60,000 nucleotides of DNA, taken from Owenia fusiformis. Taxonomy: Eukaryota > Annelida > Polychaeta > Sabellida > Oweniidae. Each line of letters begins with the position of its first letter. Positions within the stretch are counted from its first letter, which is position 1. The notes below the pieces were generated by a model. The model worked only from the letters and a program-made list of their open reading frames with translations. It made no database searches and was not told the DNA's origin. Positions 38,906 through 60,000 of this stretch are shown here, in pieces. The stretch is taken from assembly GCA_903813345.2 (NCBI GenBank), contig CAIIXF020000001.1, positions 10,827,598-10,887,597 on the forward strand, written 5' to 3'. The position numbers were made by a program, and so were the translations under genes.

Positions 38906-39485
38906 TACATTGAAATAATAATTGGTAGATCATAATATCATAAAAGTCAAATAGTTCATAGGCAGAAGTTTTTACAGTGATTTTACCAAGTTTGGTATGC
39001 GTTATAATTTCATAATTATAATTTCATTTTTTATAATTTCATTTTCTCTGATCTTTCAATGTTAAAAATCATGCCCACTTACTGACTGACATCATTGTAA
39101 AAGGACATTTTTAATATTTATCATTCACTCAGCCATGCAATATCTCTTTCAAATGCTTGCTTTATTTTATGTTTTTCTAACATTTGCAGTAATCATTGAA
39201 AAAGATTCTGAGATTAACACATACTACAGTCTTTTCACCCCAGACAGATTGTAGAAAAAATAATGTATTAAAAACTAGTTCAGCTTTAAAATGTGGTCAT
39301 CAGGCCATACATTGAGAGTCAATGACCAGTTTCACTTACTGTACTCCCGGTATATTTCGCATGCGATTTAGTTTTGCGCTTTTCGTGATTGTAGTAAATT
39401 CGCAAAAAATTAATCTTTGTGAAATTGTCAATTGAATCCACTGGGATTTGTGAAATTACCTGGGACTCCATTGTATTTCATGACT
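38906..39485. other. Non-coding, nothing recognised
   Basis: ATAATTTCAT repeats at 39003-39050. No gene seen. Confidence 0.4.
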
Positions 39486-39786
39486 CAATGGCGTAGCGTC
39501 ATATACGCATTAAACGCCATGGCGTACTCTCAAAATTTAGAAAACAGTTGATTTTTTATGTTGATTTGCCCCACACTTTAAAAATGGCTAATAATTTACA
39601 TTCTATTCGTCCATAATAGTCGGAATTTCGTATTTCAAACGCCCCAGAACGCTTCAAATGCTATCTCATTTTCTTTTTCACTTTCTTTTTTTTTCTTGGG
39701 GGGGACCTCCACCGAACCCCCCTCAAAGCACGTCTATTTCGCTTACTCGCGGCGTACACTCACAAAATACCCACGCTACGCCACTG
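39486..39786. mobile_element. MITE with CARTGGCGTAGCGT ends, 301 bp
   Basis: CAATGGCGTAGCGT at the left and ACGCTACGCCACTG at the right are inverted with one mismatch; both ends are flanked by TGACT. A second pair, GGCGTACTCTCAAAATTT and GCGTACACTCACAAAAT, occurs inside. CAGTGGCGTAGC ends are typical of hAT-like MITEs, although the visible flank is 5 rather than 8 bases. Confidence 0.65.
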
Positions 39787-40591
39787 TGACTTTTACATTT
39801 TTTACATTTGTCCAGTCTCATTAGGCGATAAATGAGATACTAAGCAACAATATGTCTGTTACAGTTGCTTAATAGATCAAATAAACTGAAAATGACGATG
39901 TAACAGAGGTTAAGGTGCAACGTACCATTGACCAAGATGTAGTAGTAATTGTAAACTGGTGTACTTACTGTTCATGAGGTAACCTTATTTACAGAGCTTG
40001 AGGATTCAGAGAATAATGGAATCTAACTTGTGAAATCCGCGAAATTTATTAGTCGCAACATTGTGTTTTCTCAAAATTCACGAAATTAAAACTCGCAAAA
40101 TTAACTGGGAGTACAGTATATTGGATTTTCCACCAACTTATTATTGCTTTGTAACCACTTAACCAATCATAGGTGACAACATAACATGTTTCCAGAGTGT
40201 ATTTCACTACATACATTTAAGAAATATTGTCCCTAATTAACTTTATGCAATCTAGTAAAAGGGGGACACCCCAGAACTCATAGATGACCCTATCTCCAAA
40301 TTAAAGGCCCTTTAGAAGTTCATCTATGATTTATGAGGTATTTAGTTTATATTTACATGGGGATAGGGTCACCTATATGAATTCTGGGATATTTCCTCTG
40401 CTTAATGTGAATCAATATCATTGGATTTTAGTGTTGAGCCATTTTCAATAAGATAAACTGGATGAGTTATCTTGTCAGCTGACCACAGAGATACAGTATA
40501 TCAGTTCTTAGGCTGCTAAGAATCTATAGATGAATAAACACCTTGGTCGGTCCTATTTACAGATTTATACTTGAACTCCACATTTTGAAAG
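39787..40591. other. CMC1 3' flank, non-coding
   Basis: Downstream of the CMC1 stop on the minus strand. I could not point to one convincing polyadenylation signal. GATAGGGTC words at 40287 and 40364 are an inverted/direct mixture of unclear meaning. Confidence 0.35.
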
Positions 40592-43370
40592 TTAATGCAT
40601 TCTCTTAAACTTCTGTTTTATGCCTGTCCTTCTATAGTCGGTTCTCTCTTCTAAATATTCCTCCGTACATTGGGCTACAAAGTCTTTGTCTTTATACCTA
40701 AAAAATGATTTAAATCATTGCTTAAGATATACATATTGTTACAATTTTGAAGATTGAATTAAAGCCTGATTTAAGGTTTATCAAAGTATCTTCTCTAAAA
40801 AGTACATGTCTGTTTAAAAATGTTTTTGTTATTATTTAGGCCTAGCTCCTGAATAGTAAGTTTACCCCATCTTATTTTGTGTAGATCAAATGTGAAATAA
40901 AACAATGATCTAACAAAGAATTTGTGCATTTACATTATTAAGTCAACACTGTTTAATGTTTATACTCACCATACTGTTAAACATTCTTGCATTTTGGCAT
41001 TTTCTTCTCTACATTTAAATGGAAACAGCAAACCATTGTCTTTTCCACATTTAGAAAATACTGAAAAACAAAATGTTGTAACTTATGTATACAGAGCAAA
41101 TGATTAGTAAATTGAAAGAGGGGAACAAGTTTACATACATGCTATCTCATGTATCTACATGTTTATACCTGCACTTGTTGTCATATTATTGATATATATG
41201 TATATGCTCCATACAGGTGAGAGTGTCCCCGGGAATAGGTGATGTACTGTGTAATCATTTCGTACAGTGTAATTGATACATTGGATTACGTCATGAATAA
41301 ATAATCAGTTTAGAACTCAAATCTTGTTATGTAAAGTTGACACTTGTGATTTCATTATTATTGCATAGTCAGTTGGATTTTAAAATTTGGTCTGTTACTA
41401 TAAAGTCATTTCAATTCTAGGTTACCTCAAATGTTGTCGCAATAATATATTTATCTAACTTGGGTGCAGCTAGCTTAGATGAGCCAGCTATGTAGAGAAA
41501 AATGTATTAGCCCTCGTTCAAACTAAAACTGTGAAAATTATGTGCATTAGAAATATAATACCCTCTTTGTTTGGGTTAGTTTTGCCTCATCTATTTAAAT
41601 TAGCCTCGTCTATTTTGGATCCAGTTATGTCCCTTTATTTAATAATTGAACAAATGCACAAACTTTCTGAAAATCTTAAAATATATTGAGACAACCTCAG
41701 ATTCAAAACCATTTCAATTAAAGAGAAAAACTTTCCTTACCTGCTACTAAATCTGTACATTTTTCTATTCTTGCTTTGTCTCGTACCTTCTTGGGAATAA
41801 TAACCTCAGTTTCCACACGCCGCAAACTTTTATCATCAGGATCGCCTATGTAATAATTAAAACAATGTACGTTTTTCAATAATTCAATTTTATTCATGTA
41901 AATGTACTTAATAAACACTTGGTAGATATCAATAAATTTGTTAATTTTCTGGGCATAAGTTGTGAAGGAAATTGTAAGGATGATTGTACAAAATTCACAT
42001 TTTAAGGATTTTGTACATGAATCTATGATGTGGTATATATCACAGTACAGTGTTTGTGGTGTGGTACATGTTTTAAATCTCATAAGAGTGGTATGGCCAA
42101 AGGTATAAATATAGATGAATGGGAAAAAGAAGACTACCCTTCTGGCTACAGTTCAACAAGGAGGATTTGATCCCAGGGAAACAACTCAATAGTTCCAAAC
42201 AATGACTCCAATTTAGAACGATGTCATAATTTTCACTTTAAATATTGAATCGTGAGTTTTGGTCTATGTCTATGTTAATAATCTGCAAAAGGCTATAAAG
42301 CCCATATAAAGCAGATATATAATCTAACAGTGATAGAATTTGAATAGAATATAATTTAAAACCTTAACATTTAAAAATAGATCTATGGTTTACAACTCAA
42401 GTACTTCAGCGCCCCAATACTTGCACGTAATGATGATAATGATGTATGACATAGCCTAGTTAGAGAACAAAAGTAAGCCCCGGATCAACTTAATTTGTGT
42501 TTCAAAGGTAACTATTATTCAGCTGTCCATTTCTCCGTTGGAGAGCCATAAGTTTCAAAATCTAACATAGCTCTCGAAGTGAGTACAGTGCTGATATAAA
42601 ATAATAAAGGGTGCGTTTTCAAAGTGATTTTACCATTTTGGTAGAAGTTACACTGAAACGCAAACTCCATGAAACCAAACGAAATCACTAGAAAGAACCA
42701 TGGCACACACTGTGCGCAGCAAAGTTTAAACCAATCAGATCATTAGATTATTTTGCGCACATGAATTATTTGCTTCTGAGCACTTACCATAAAAGCTAAC
42801 CACAATAAACAAACCTGGCAGAGACTATCCTTACTTCATTTTAGCAAAATTTCAGCCCAAACTTGTGACAAATGCATTATGCATACGCTGGTATGAAGCC
42901 TTTGAGTCACACATTTTGGTAAATATGACTTATGGTGTGTACTTTTCTGCAGATTATATAAGTTATATAAGTCTGAATATTTTCATTTCAAATTTCAAAA
43001 CAATCTCAGACTAGGGGATATAGTCTAATAGATACTTCCTTGGACAAGAAAAAAAACCGTGAAGGACCTAAAATGTAGAGAATATAGTCTAACCCAAACC
43101 TTGATACAACGTCCTGTGAACGAGATTGCATTTTGTGATCCAATCCTCCTTGAGAAGAAAAAATATTTTTGAGAAGGAATGGGCGATAATAGAGAAATAT
43201 TTTATTCATTCAAACATATCTTCAAAAAACGGGAGTAAATAGATATGTCATTGCGTCTCTATATATTCAATAACAATCTTAACGCAATGCACTAAAACAA
43301 TGTTACCTAGACCGTGTGGTCCGCCAGATAAACTCCCTGGAAGAACACCTTTTTCTTCTTTCTCCGACAT
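40592..43370 (-). CDS. CMC1: CMC1 homologue, twin CX9C COX assembly protein (4 exons)
   Basis: Coding exons on the minus strand, in order, are 43370-43307, 41845-41741, 41060-40970 and 40697-40592. Junctions are GT..AG and the phases join cleanly to give 121 residues and a TAA stop at 40594-40592. Exon 2 encodes the family's N-terminal block (DPDDKSLRRVETEVIIP). Exons 2-4 together carry the twin CX9C motifs C51-x9-C61 and C73-x9-C83, plus a later Cys97 as in animal CMC1. Known role of the family: a small CHCH-type protein of the mitochondrial intermembrane space, imported by the Mia40 disulfide relay, that stabilises COX1 during early cytochrome c oxidase assembly. Human CMC1 is about 106 residues; the excess here is an N-terminal stretch rich in Gly, Ser and Lys from exon 1. 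The start at 43370 is inferred: the frame stays open upstream to 43496, but a plausible acceptor near 43431 suggests that this is 5' UTR. Introns are about 1461, 680 and 272 bases. Confidence 0.92.
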
Positions 43371-43660
43371 TGAAGACCTCTTGCACACACTATGAAACTG
43401 CACGTACTTCTCATGATTCCTTCTCAAACTAAAAACACAGTTAAAATAACTACAATGATTTTCATTTATGCTCGAGATTTCGACAAGGAATACCAAATCT
43501 TATCATTAAACCAAGGGCGTTACAATACCCGGGAATTTATCGGTTCGTGCAGTACTTGTTTGTGATAGCGCCCTCTGTAGGTCACTGTGCTTATAGCCTA
43601 CAGTAATACGGGGTAGGATATCGGGAATTCGGTCAGTTTCTATCCGTCGATTTCGCTATG
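43371..43660 (-). promoter_or_regulatory. CMC1 5' UTR and probable promoter region
   Basis: This lies immediately upstream of the CMC1 start on the minus strand. It contains a possible UTR acceptor (TTTTTAG near 43431) and an out-of-frame upstream ATG 44 bases before the chosen start, which would make a short uORF if it is included in the mRNA. The 43520-43660 part has more CpG than its surroundings. No TATA box is evident. The transcription start cannot be fixed from sequence alone. Confidence 0.35.
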
Positions 43661-44559
43661 AATTGAAGCAAGTGTGACCACTTTATCCACTTAAACAATT
43701 TGATAACTGATTAAATATTTAAACAAAATCGATAAACACGTTATACACTTCCTATCTCCTTAGAAATTAGCATGTATTTATGGATTGTGTTTTCGAACAA
43801 GGCTCGACCCAAACCAATAGGGAAATCCTTATGCTAATTAGTATGACGTCATATTTTCCTGGGGAATCCTAGATTTCAAAGCCTCAGTCTGTTATTGTGT
43901 CAAATGTAAACGCTCTTTTGCAGACAGAAAATTGACAGATTAGCTTTTAACTTTCAGCTTTGATGTTTAAATATTCTGTATTTCTACCGGACTTCTTGCT
44001 GAATATCATATAATGTTATAACTTGATTTGGATCATTGCCTGATTGCTCATTCTGAAATTTTGATTGTGATTCATGATTGATTGGCAAGAAAAATAATTC
44101 CTATTGTTTTCCAGCGAAGTCAAAATGTTACAGCATGAGTTATAATGTCGAGTTTGCATCATGTTAAATTCTGCTAGTGATTAGAAGTCCATGCACAAGC
44201 ATACACATCGAAGAGACAAACACACCCAGGCTTCAGGCCGTGGATGGAAATATAAAACTATTTAAGGCACAAACTGGTATTAATAAACCGATATGTAGTG
44301 TCTGCCATGTATTGAAGGTAAACCAATCTGCATTATTAATGTTTCTTCTATCAATACATGGATTGTGCAATGGAAAAGCAATGGCACAATCAAAAATGTG
44401 CATATCAATCGTGAATATCTCTCGGTTCAAAGCTTATTTCCAACAGAATCGTGTCAAAATATGTGTCTGAGTAACAGTTATACATTATTACATCGCAAAC
44501 TCTTACCAATTATCAGCCGAATGGCTCATTTTCAACGAAATGTCCTTAAGACAACAGCC
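43661..44559. other. CMC1-PSMD14 intergenic, nothing recognised
   Basis: Frames at 44177-44470 and on the opposite strand have no domain. No repeat assigned. Confidence 0.35.
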
Positions 44560-44730
44560 CTGGGTCGCGCCTGAGACCAAAAACCATTTCAAATAGCCCT
44601 CCCCTAATTATATTGGATAATCACATTTATGCCTGCGCGCGCAGCTCATCCACTGAACGAAACGCCACTTCCCGCTGAAATCACCGGGTATTGATCTTTC
44701 CCTTGATTAAACGTGCTATTTGGGTAAGGT
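44560..44730 (+). promoter_or_regulatory. CpG-rich segment, possible alternative upstream promoter
   Basis: This short stretch has far more CpG than its surroundings (GGTCGCGCC, TGCGCGCGCAG, AACGAAACGCC, CACCGGG). It ends near a good donor-like site (TTTGG|gtaagg, about 44725). It lies between the divergent CMC1 and PSMD14 genes. It could be an unmethylated promoter or a first UTR exon for either gene. Confidence 0.25.
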
Positions 44731-45289
44731 GTGTCTCAAATTAAAGGGGTCTCCAATCCCACAATTCCAAGTTCAGACATTTTGTAAAAAGTGAGACCGA
44801 AAACTTTTCTTTGCATTTTCACTTATAACTCGGTAAGTATAGAAACTTTGGTAGTTTACTATTAAATAATAAAATAAACTATTCATATCTATTATTTTGA
44901 CATGTTGAATGTATGCGTTTTCTTCACATGACTTCTTCTTTTTCACTCAAAAAGTATCAATTTATTTTGCAAGTCACCTGCCTCAGTGCTTGGACTGAAG
45001 GCTACTCTCTAAAAACTTTGGTGTCAGACGATCAAAAAATCCATTTGGCCTTATTCTTAAGTTTTTCCTCCATATATATTAAGTTTTGCCGATGCCTTAT
45101 CTAGCTTCTATGAGCTCTGACGTCATTTGACCATCGGATAGGAAGGTATTTAGAGTATAGTTGTCTTACCATAATCACTATGTGCACTGTGTGGCCATAC
45201 TCGATAAACGATACTTCATTTGTTGTATTATACTTGACTTTATATGGGCTGTTTGATTTCTTGATATTGATGTAAATATAATAAAACAT

Positions 45290-45640
45290 ACCTTCATACC
45301 CAATTCTAGCTCATATTTCCGTCTACATTGGTTCTTGTGGAAGTTCCCAACACTGTTCACAACAGGTAGTACTGAAGGAGAATCTAGTACAAGGATTCCA
45401 GTGAAATCGTTGTCCCTCAAGGAACTGTGCATGCAACACTCTGCTTCTTAGTCTATATCAATGATTTATCAATGAATTATCACCAACAACTAGCCTCAAA
45501 CTATTTGCAGATGACAGCCTCCTTTTCATGTTTGTCGAGAACTAACAAGATGCACTTACACTCCAGGATGACCTTGACAAACTGGTCTCCTGGGCAATTA
45601 CATGGCAAATGAAATTCCATCCCCAAAATGCTATATGTAT
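45290..45640 (+). pseudogene. Non-LTR retrotransposon reverse transcriptase relic
   Basis: Translation in shifting frames gives the reverse transcriptase core order seen in LINE elements: VPQGTV, then FLVYINDL, then LFADD (the catalytic F-A-D-D motif, about 45499-45513), then LQDDLDKLVSWAITWQMKFHP. At least one frameshift lies between YINDL and FADD and a stop follows the FADD segment, so the copy is dead. Only about 350 bases of the RT domain are present, without endonuclease or 3' tail. It lies in the CMC1-PSMD14 intergenic region and is probably an old 5'-truncated insertion of a CR1-, RTE- or Jockey-like element; the clade cannot be told from this piece. Confidence 0.8.
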
Positions 45641-46144
45641 TGATTATCTACACATAAATCCCCCATCACACACAAGTGCACTATGTTTGAGGAAGAATTG
45701 AAATTTGTGACTTACATTCCATGAGGAAGGTAACGAGGATTTTGGTTTCATGTCTATTACCGTATCATCATCCTCCTAAGCAGGTGTCCAGAATCCGTAA
45801 CTCCTTCTTCCCCCTGCTATAACCAATTTTGACGCACCCGATTTAACTGAATCATGTGATCTAATTATGCGCAATGACTTATACATGATTCCTGTCGCAG
45901 TGTTGCGACAGCCAATCAGATTGCGAGTTCTTAATCGGGGAAATGGTAACTGCTTATCGCAGGGGGTAAAAAGAAAGAATATGTTCTGGATTTTGAAGTC
46001 CTGTGTTCGAAGGTTGCCGTATCATACATTTCCATTTATCTCCCTTAAGCGGTGGAAGATATTATTGAACTATGGCGCCCACACAGGGGGGATTAACCCC
46101 AGTGTTCAAAGATGACAGACGCTTATTATGTAAACCTGTATAGA

Positions 46145-46295
46145 GATGACATACACCTCTGATTGGTCCAAATCGATAAACAAAAATGGCGGATTCAAAA
46201 TTTTCTAATAACACTTACAATAAAATTATGTTAATTCCTGGCTTGTCTACCCATATCATAGCTTGTTATTTCACATCAAGACAAAGAAAGATGTA
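46145..46295 (+). promoter_or_regulatory. Candidate PSMD14 promoter and 5' UTR exon
   Basis: An inverted CCAAT box (GATTGGTCC, about 46158-46166) is followed by AAAATGGCGGATT (about 46183-46195), which resembles a YY1-type AANATGGCGG start-site motif. A good donor (AAAGAT|gtaagg) sits at 46293. The coding exon needs an upstream UTR exon because an acceptor ends at 46944, so a UTR exon of about 46190-46292 fits. This is inference; the CpG-rich segment at 44.56-44.73 kb is an alternative. Confidence 0.35.
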
Positions 46296-46483
46296 AGGAT
46301 CATGCTTACATCAATTAAAACATCACAACGACTTGTTATATTCGAAAACTAACTGGTGAGAATTTGCGCAAACAAAGGTGGTACGCAAGAGATGTAACAT
46401 GTCAGTCATCGCTAAAGCTCTGGGACTTTTCCCCCTCTTCCGCCTACACATGATACCATGGTATATGAACAAATTATCATACT

Positions 46484-46510
46484 CCATAGTTCCCATAGTT
46501 CCCATAGTTC
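46484..46510 (+). repeat. 9-bp microsatellite CCATAGTTC x 3
   Basis: Three exact tandem units, in the presumed 5' intron of PSMD14. Confidence 0.9.
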
Positions 46511-46584
46511 ATATAAGTTGGATTTACTTCAAATAACAAAAAATCAATTATAAAATAAAAAAATGAAATCGACACTTACCGTCT

Positions 46585-46632
46585 GCCATCTTATAAATGC
46601 AAAGGTAATGGCCATTACCTTCGCTTGACACG
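46585..46632 (+). repeat. Palindromic GGTAACGGCCGTTACC repeat, copy 3
   Basis: CTGCCATCTTATAAATGC, AAAGGTAATGGCCATTACC, TTCGCTTGACACG. Lies about 320 bases upstream of the PSMD14 ATG. Confidence 0.75.
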
Positions 46633-46948
46633 ACCATTGTGATTTGTGTATGTATCGACATTCTGACCTGTTTTTTAATTGTTTAAATAATTGAATTCTG
46701 GTCCTTGAATTGATAGATGACTAATGAATCCCAGTGCAATTCTAAATTCAAAAATATGAATTGGTGCCCTCTTGTATGTTAATGATCTTTTGCGATGTAT
46801 TCTTGAAGCATCTCAAAACTGACTTGGTCTAAACTCTCTGGAGACCCAAGTTTTAATCCCCTGTCACCCTAATCAGTCTTTGTTTCACCTTCTCACCCAT
46901 TATTGTAAAGAATTCTATGATAATGGTGTCTCTTTTACTTTCAGCCAG

Positions 46949-58623
<11,675 letters not shown>

Positions 58624-59329
58624 GTAAGCTCATGATTTGTTTGTTGATTTAAAAGCACCTAGAATACCATATGTAAAGTCCCTTAAACAAGTCCGGAAAA
58701 GCATGATGATTTTGTCAAGCTTTTAAATTAACTGAGGTACCTTATTATATTTGCTCTCGTCAGAGCAATTTCCTGGTTTGTATGCAGCACAGTTTATGGA
58801 CTTGTGTTTGGTCCAATCCTTTAGAAAGTTTATTTTCTACTGAAACATTCTACAATTTGCTGAATTTCGATATTGATCTTGCATCCTCTACACACATAAG
58901 TAATTTAGATATAAACATAACACAATCTTTTGTATTTTATCAGTTTGCATTTATTTTTTACAAATATTATGTGTTAAACAGTATAACGAAAAGATCATGA
59001 ATTAGACTTTTGTCCCTGTTTCTTAAACTTTGCAGTGACACTTGAATTTATGAATCAAGTTTCGTTACCAGACAGATAAGGCCTTGAGTGTTAAATGTAA
59101 ATTACGTAAATGTACATTACTGAAATACTTCAACATTACTGGGTATAAAATCCCATTGAACATTTAACAGAGGATTTATAGTACAATAAATTACCAAATT
59201 GAATTATAAGAATAGAAATAAGGTTTTAAATGATTTAATTAAAGTTGTATATTCTTTTTAGACTTTCACATCAACTTCAGTTCCATCCATCATGAATTCA
59301 TTTTCCATGTATAAAAAGTATTTTTGACT

Positions 59330-59627
59330 GATAACCCTTTCCTGACGTGATAAGAGGAAAATGTTGGACCTGGTGATGGATAAGTAAGAGCGGAAAACTG
59401 CAAATTACCTACACCCGGGTATACCTTGAATTTTTTATTTATCAGGATTATATAGTCACATTAGAACAACTTGTCAAAATTTGGTGTAAAAATACTGAAT
59501 AGAACTGGAGATATTGCCATTTCATCGATGTATATAAATAAAATGATGGTGCCAAAAGGAGCCAATCCTCATGAAAGGTATTACATAATGGGTCTCTATT
59601 TGGAGCCTGTCGTCGTGAAAGGGTTAA
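59330..59627. mobile_element. piggyBac-like MITE candidate
   Basis: The left end is ATAACCCTTTCCTGACGTG and the right end is GTCGTCGTGAAAGGGTTAA: imperfect inverted repeats of the form TTAACCCTTTC. The right end retains TTAA and the left reads ATAA. The ~298 bp length and absence of coding sequence fit a non-autonomous element in the last PSMD14 intron present here. Confidence 0.45.
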
Positions 59628-60000
59628 GCAGTAGCCATATAACGCTATAGTTAACCACACATGCTTGTTTCTGTGCAATGAAGTGCAAAATTCTACTTTA
59701 AAAAGTCAAGATTATTCTGTAAGATAATAATTTGAAAAAATCTTTTTTATCACTTTCTTTGCCATTTTGAAGGCTATTTTCTCATAATGAAGAAAATATG
59801 TTTTCTTGGCCCATTACAAACAAAAATAAAATTATCATGTGTATTTTATTCTGTGATTCATATCTTCTATTGCATTGAGCAAAGTAAAGAATACATATAA
59901 ACGATAGGCCTAGTCAGATCTTTTTTAATCTTGTGACTAAGTGAGTGAATTAAAAAAAACTTCTCATTTGGAAATGACTTCTGACAACTGGTGTATAAAC

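Noticed and set aside
41718-42083. 121-residue single-exon minus-strand protein
   Set aside because: Only the part from 41845 down to 41741 is coding (CMC1 exon 2). The rest is intron read-through; the frame is bounded by a clear acceptor and donor. The matching 121-residue length of spliced CMC1 is coincidence.
44177-44470. 97-residue frame with CSVC
   Set aside because: A single CxxC without other motif, with an overlapping antisense frame and no splice or homology support.
58624-60000. Last PSMD14 exon
   Set aside because: No acceptor followed by the expected DPKRHLEEH-type coding block could be found up to the window end, so the exon is taken to lie outside.

Overview
This window is animal nuclear DNA: AT-rich, with intron-split genes that have consensus GT..AG junctions, long non-coding stretches and many short dispersed repeats. 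The two recognisable genes are conserved housekeeping genes. The repeat load (short TIR elements, a GACGGACGG/hairpin-ended repeat, LINE relics) suggests a lophotrochozoan, most likely a mollusc, but that assignment is inference.

Layout. About 1-40,590 has no gene I can support. It holds degenerate minisatellites, at least eight copies of a roughly 90-150 bp dispersed repeat, five pogo-like TA-flanked MITE-like elements, an inverted pair of ~750 bp repeats (9.3-10.07 kb and 13.03-13.78 kb), hairpin elements, and hAT- and piggyBac-like non-autonomous elements. 40,592-43,370 on the minus strand is a complete four-exon CMC1 gene (twin CX9C mitochondrial protein, cytochrome c oxidase assembly). 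43.4-46.9 kb is a divergent intergenic region with candidate promoter motifs and a broken non-LTR retrotransposon reverse transcriptase fragment. From 46,949 to beyond the window on the plus strand is PSMD14/Rpn11, the JAMM-motif deubiquitinase of the 26S proteasome lid. Nine coding exons (280 residues) are present; the last ~32 residues lie beyond the right edge.

Most PSMD14 introns are 0.2-0.5 kb, but the one between coding exons 6 and 7 is 8.2 kb and contains most of the unusual structure: a GGGACT/ATGGGGCA fold-back element with a truncated tandem partner, a 537 bp near-perfect palindrome, a 1,208 bp tandem duplication whose copies look identical by eye, inverted copies of a ~260 bp element, and possible minus-strand exons including a C2H2-like zinc-finger segment. 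CMC1 and PSMD14 are transcribed divergently and act in different compartments (mitochondrial intermembrane space and proteasome); nothing here shows functional coupling.
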